DNA of 64,000 nucleotides, from positions 3,850,001 through 3,914,000 of the forward strand of contig NC_084790.1 of assembly GCF_028858725.1 (NCBI RefSeq), written 5' to 3'. The translations under genes and the position numbers were made by a program. The notes under the pieces are model-generated. The model saw only the letters and a program-made list of their open reading frames with translations. It was not told where the DNA came from and made no database searches. Positions 63,725-64,000 of the stretch are shown here, piece by piece. This DNA is from Colius striatus. Taxonomy: Eukaryota > Chordata > Aves > Coliiformes > Coliidae. Every line of letters begins with the position of its first letter. Positions within the stretch are counted from its first letter, which is position 1.

Positions 63725-64000
63725 CATAGGATCACAGAATGGTAGGGGTTGGAAGGGACCTTTAGAGATCATCTAGCCCACCCCACCTTGCTAAAGCAGG
63801 TTCACCTAGATCAGATCACACAGGAATGTGTCCAGTTGGGTTTTGAAGACCTACTTAGAAGGAGCCTCCTGGGCAGCCTGAGCCAGGGCTCCCTCAACAG
63901 TGAAATAGTTCTTCCTTATGTTTAAATGGGACTGTTTGTGTTCCAGCTTCTTTCCATCACCCATTGTCTTGTTGCTAGATATGATAGAAAAAAGTGCTGC
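63725..64000 (-). mobile_element. CR1 LINE 3'-end fragment in MED24 intron 2, running off the right edge
   Basis: TCATAGGATCACAGAATGG, GGAAGGGACCTTTAGAGATC, GCTAAAGCAGGTTCACC and GTGTCCAGTTGGGTTTTG match the CR1 3' end in reverse. It is the best preserved CR1 copy in the window and is antisense to MED24. Confidence 0.92.

Overview
The window is vertebrate nuclear DNA, almost certainly from a bird and probably a GC-rich microchromosome. The evidence is multi-exon genes with GT-AG introns, CpG-island promoters, eight 3'-end fragments of CR1 LINEs (the dominant bird retrotransposon), many GC-rich minisatellites, and a thyroid hormone receptor alpha of exactly 408 codons. I cannot name the species. 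Gene order is RAPGEFL1(-), CASC3(-), MSL1(-), NR1D1(+), THRA(-), MED24(+). This is the order found on human 17q21, read in the opposite direction.

Layout. 1-399 is the first coding exon of RAPGEFL1, which runs off the left edge, followed by its CpG promoter. About 0.8-4.4 kb is intergenic. About 4.4-17.7 kb is CASC3 (13 coding exons, 718 codons), with five CR1 fragments in its introns. Only a few hundred bases further, about 18.0-25.6 kb is MSL1 (8 coding exons, 537 codons), with a 46-bp minisatellite and a G-rich block in intron 1. About 25.6-32.7 kb is a divergent intergenic region of simple and tandem repeats. 32.7-38.6 kb is NR1D1/REV-ERB alpha (8 coding exons, 553 codons if a one-base frameshift in a G7 run is ignored). 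About 39-50.9 kb is THRA (8 coding exons), tail to tail with NR1D1. Its 5' non-coding part probably reaches a CpG island near 57.8-58.1 kb. 58.1-62.9 kb is intergenic repeat. 62.9-64.0 kb is the start of MED24 (non-coding exon 1 and the first coding exon).

Function. NR1D1 is the haem-regulated clock repressor, THRA is the T3 receptor, and MED24 is a Mediator subunit first known as a thyroid-receptor-associated protein. MSL1 is the scaffold of the MOF (KAT8) histone H4K16 acetyltransferase complex. CASC3 is an exon-junction-complex core protein. The exon models were built by reading splice sites and checking phase. The CASC3, MSL1 and THRA coding exons each sum to a multiple of three. NR1D1 is off by exactly one base.

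I found no new multi-gene system. The most interesting signals are regulatory or structural: a twin-CRE and four-E-box block in NR1D1 intron 1, a 4-codon uORF whose stop abuts the THRA start codon, a THRA poly(A) signal just past the NR1D1 stop codon, an orphan ZNF143-type promoter motif at 59.2 kb, and an unusually dense set of minisatellites.
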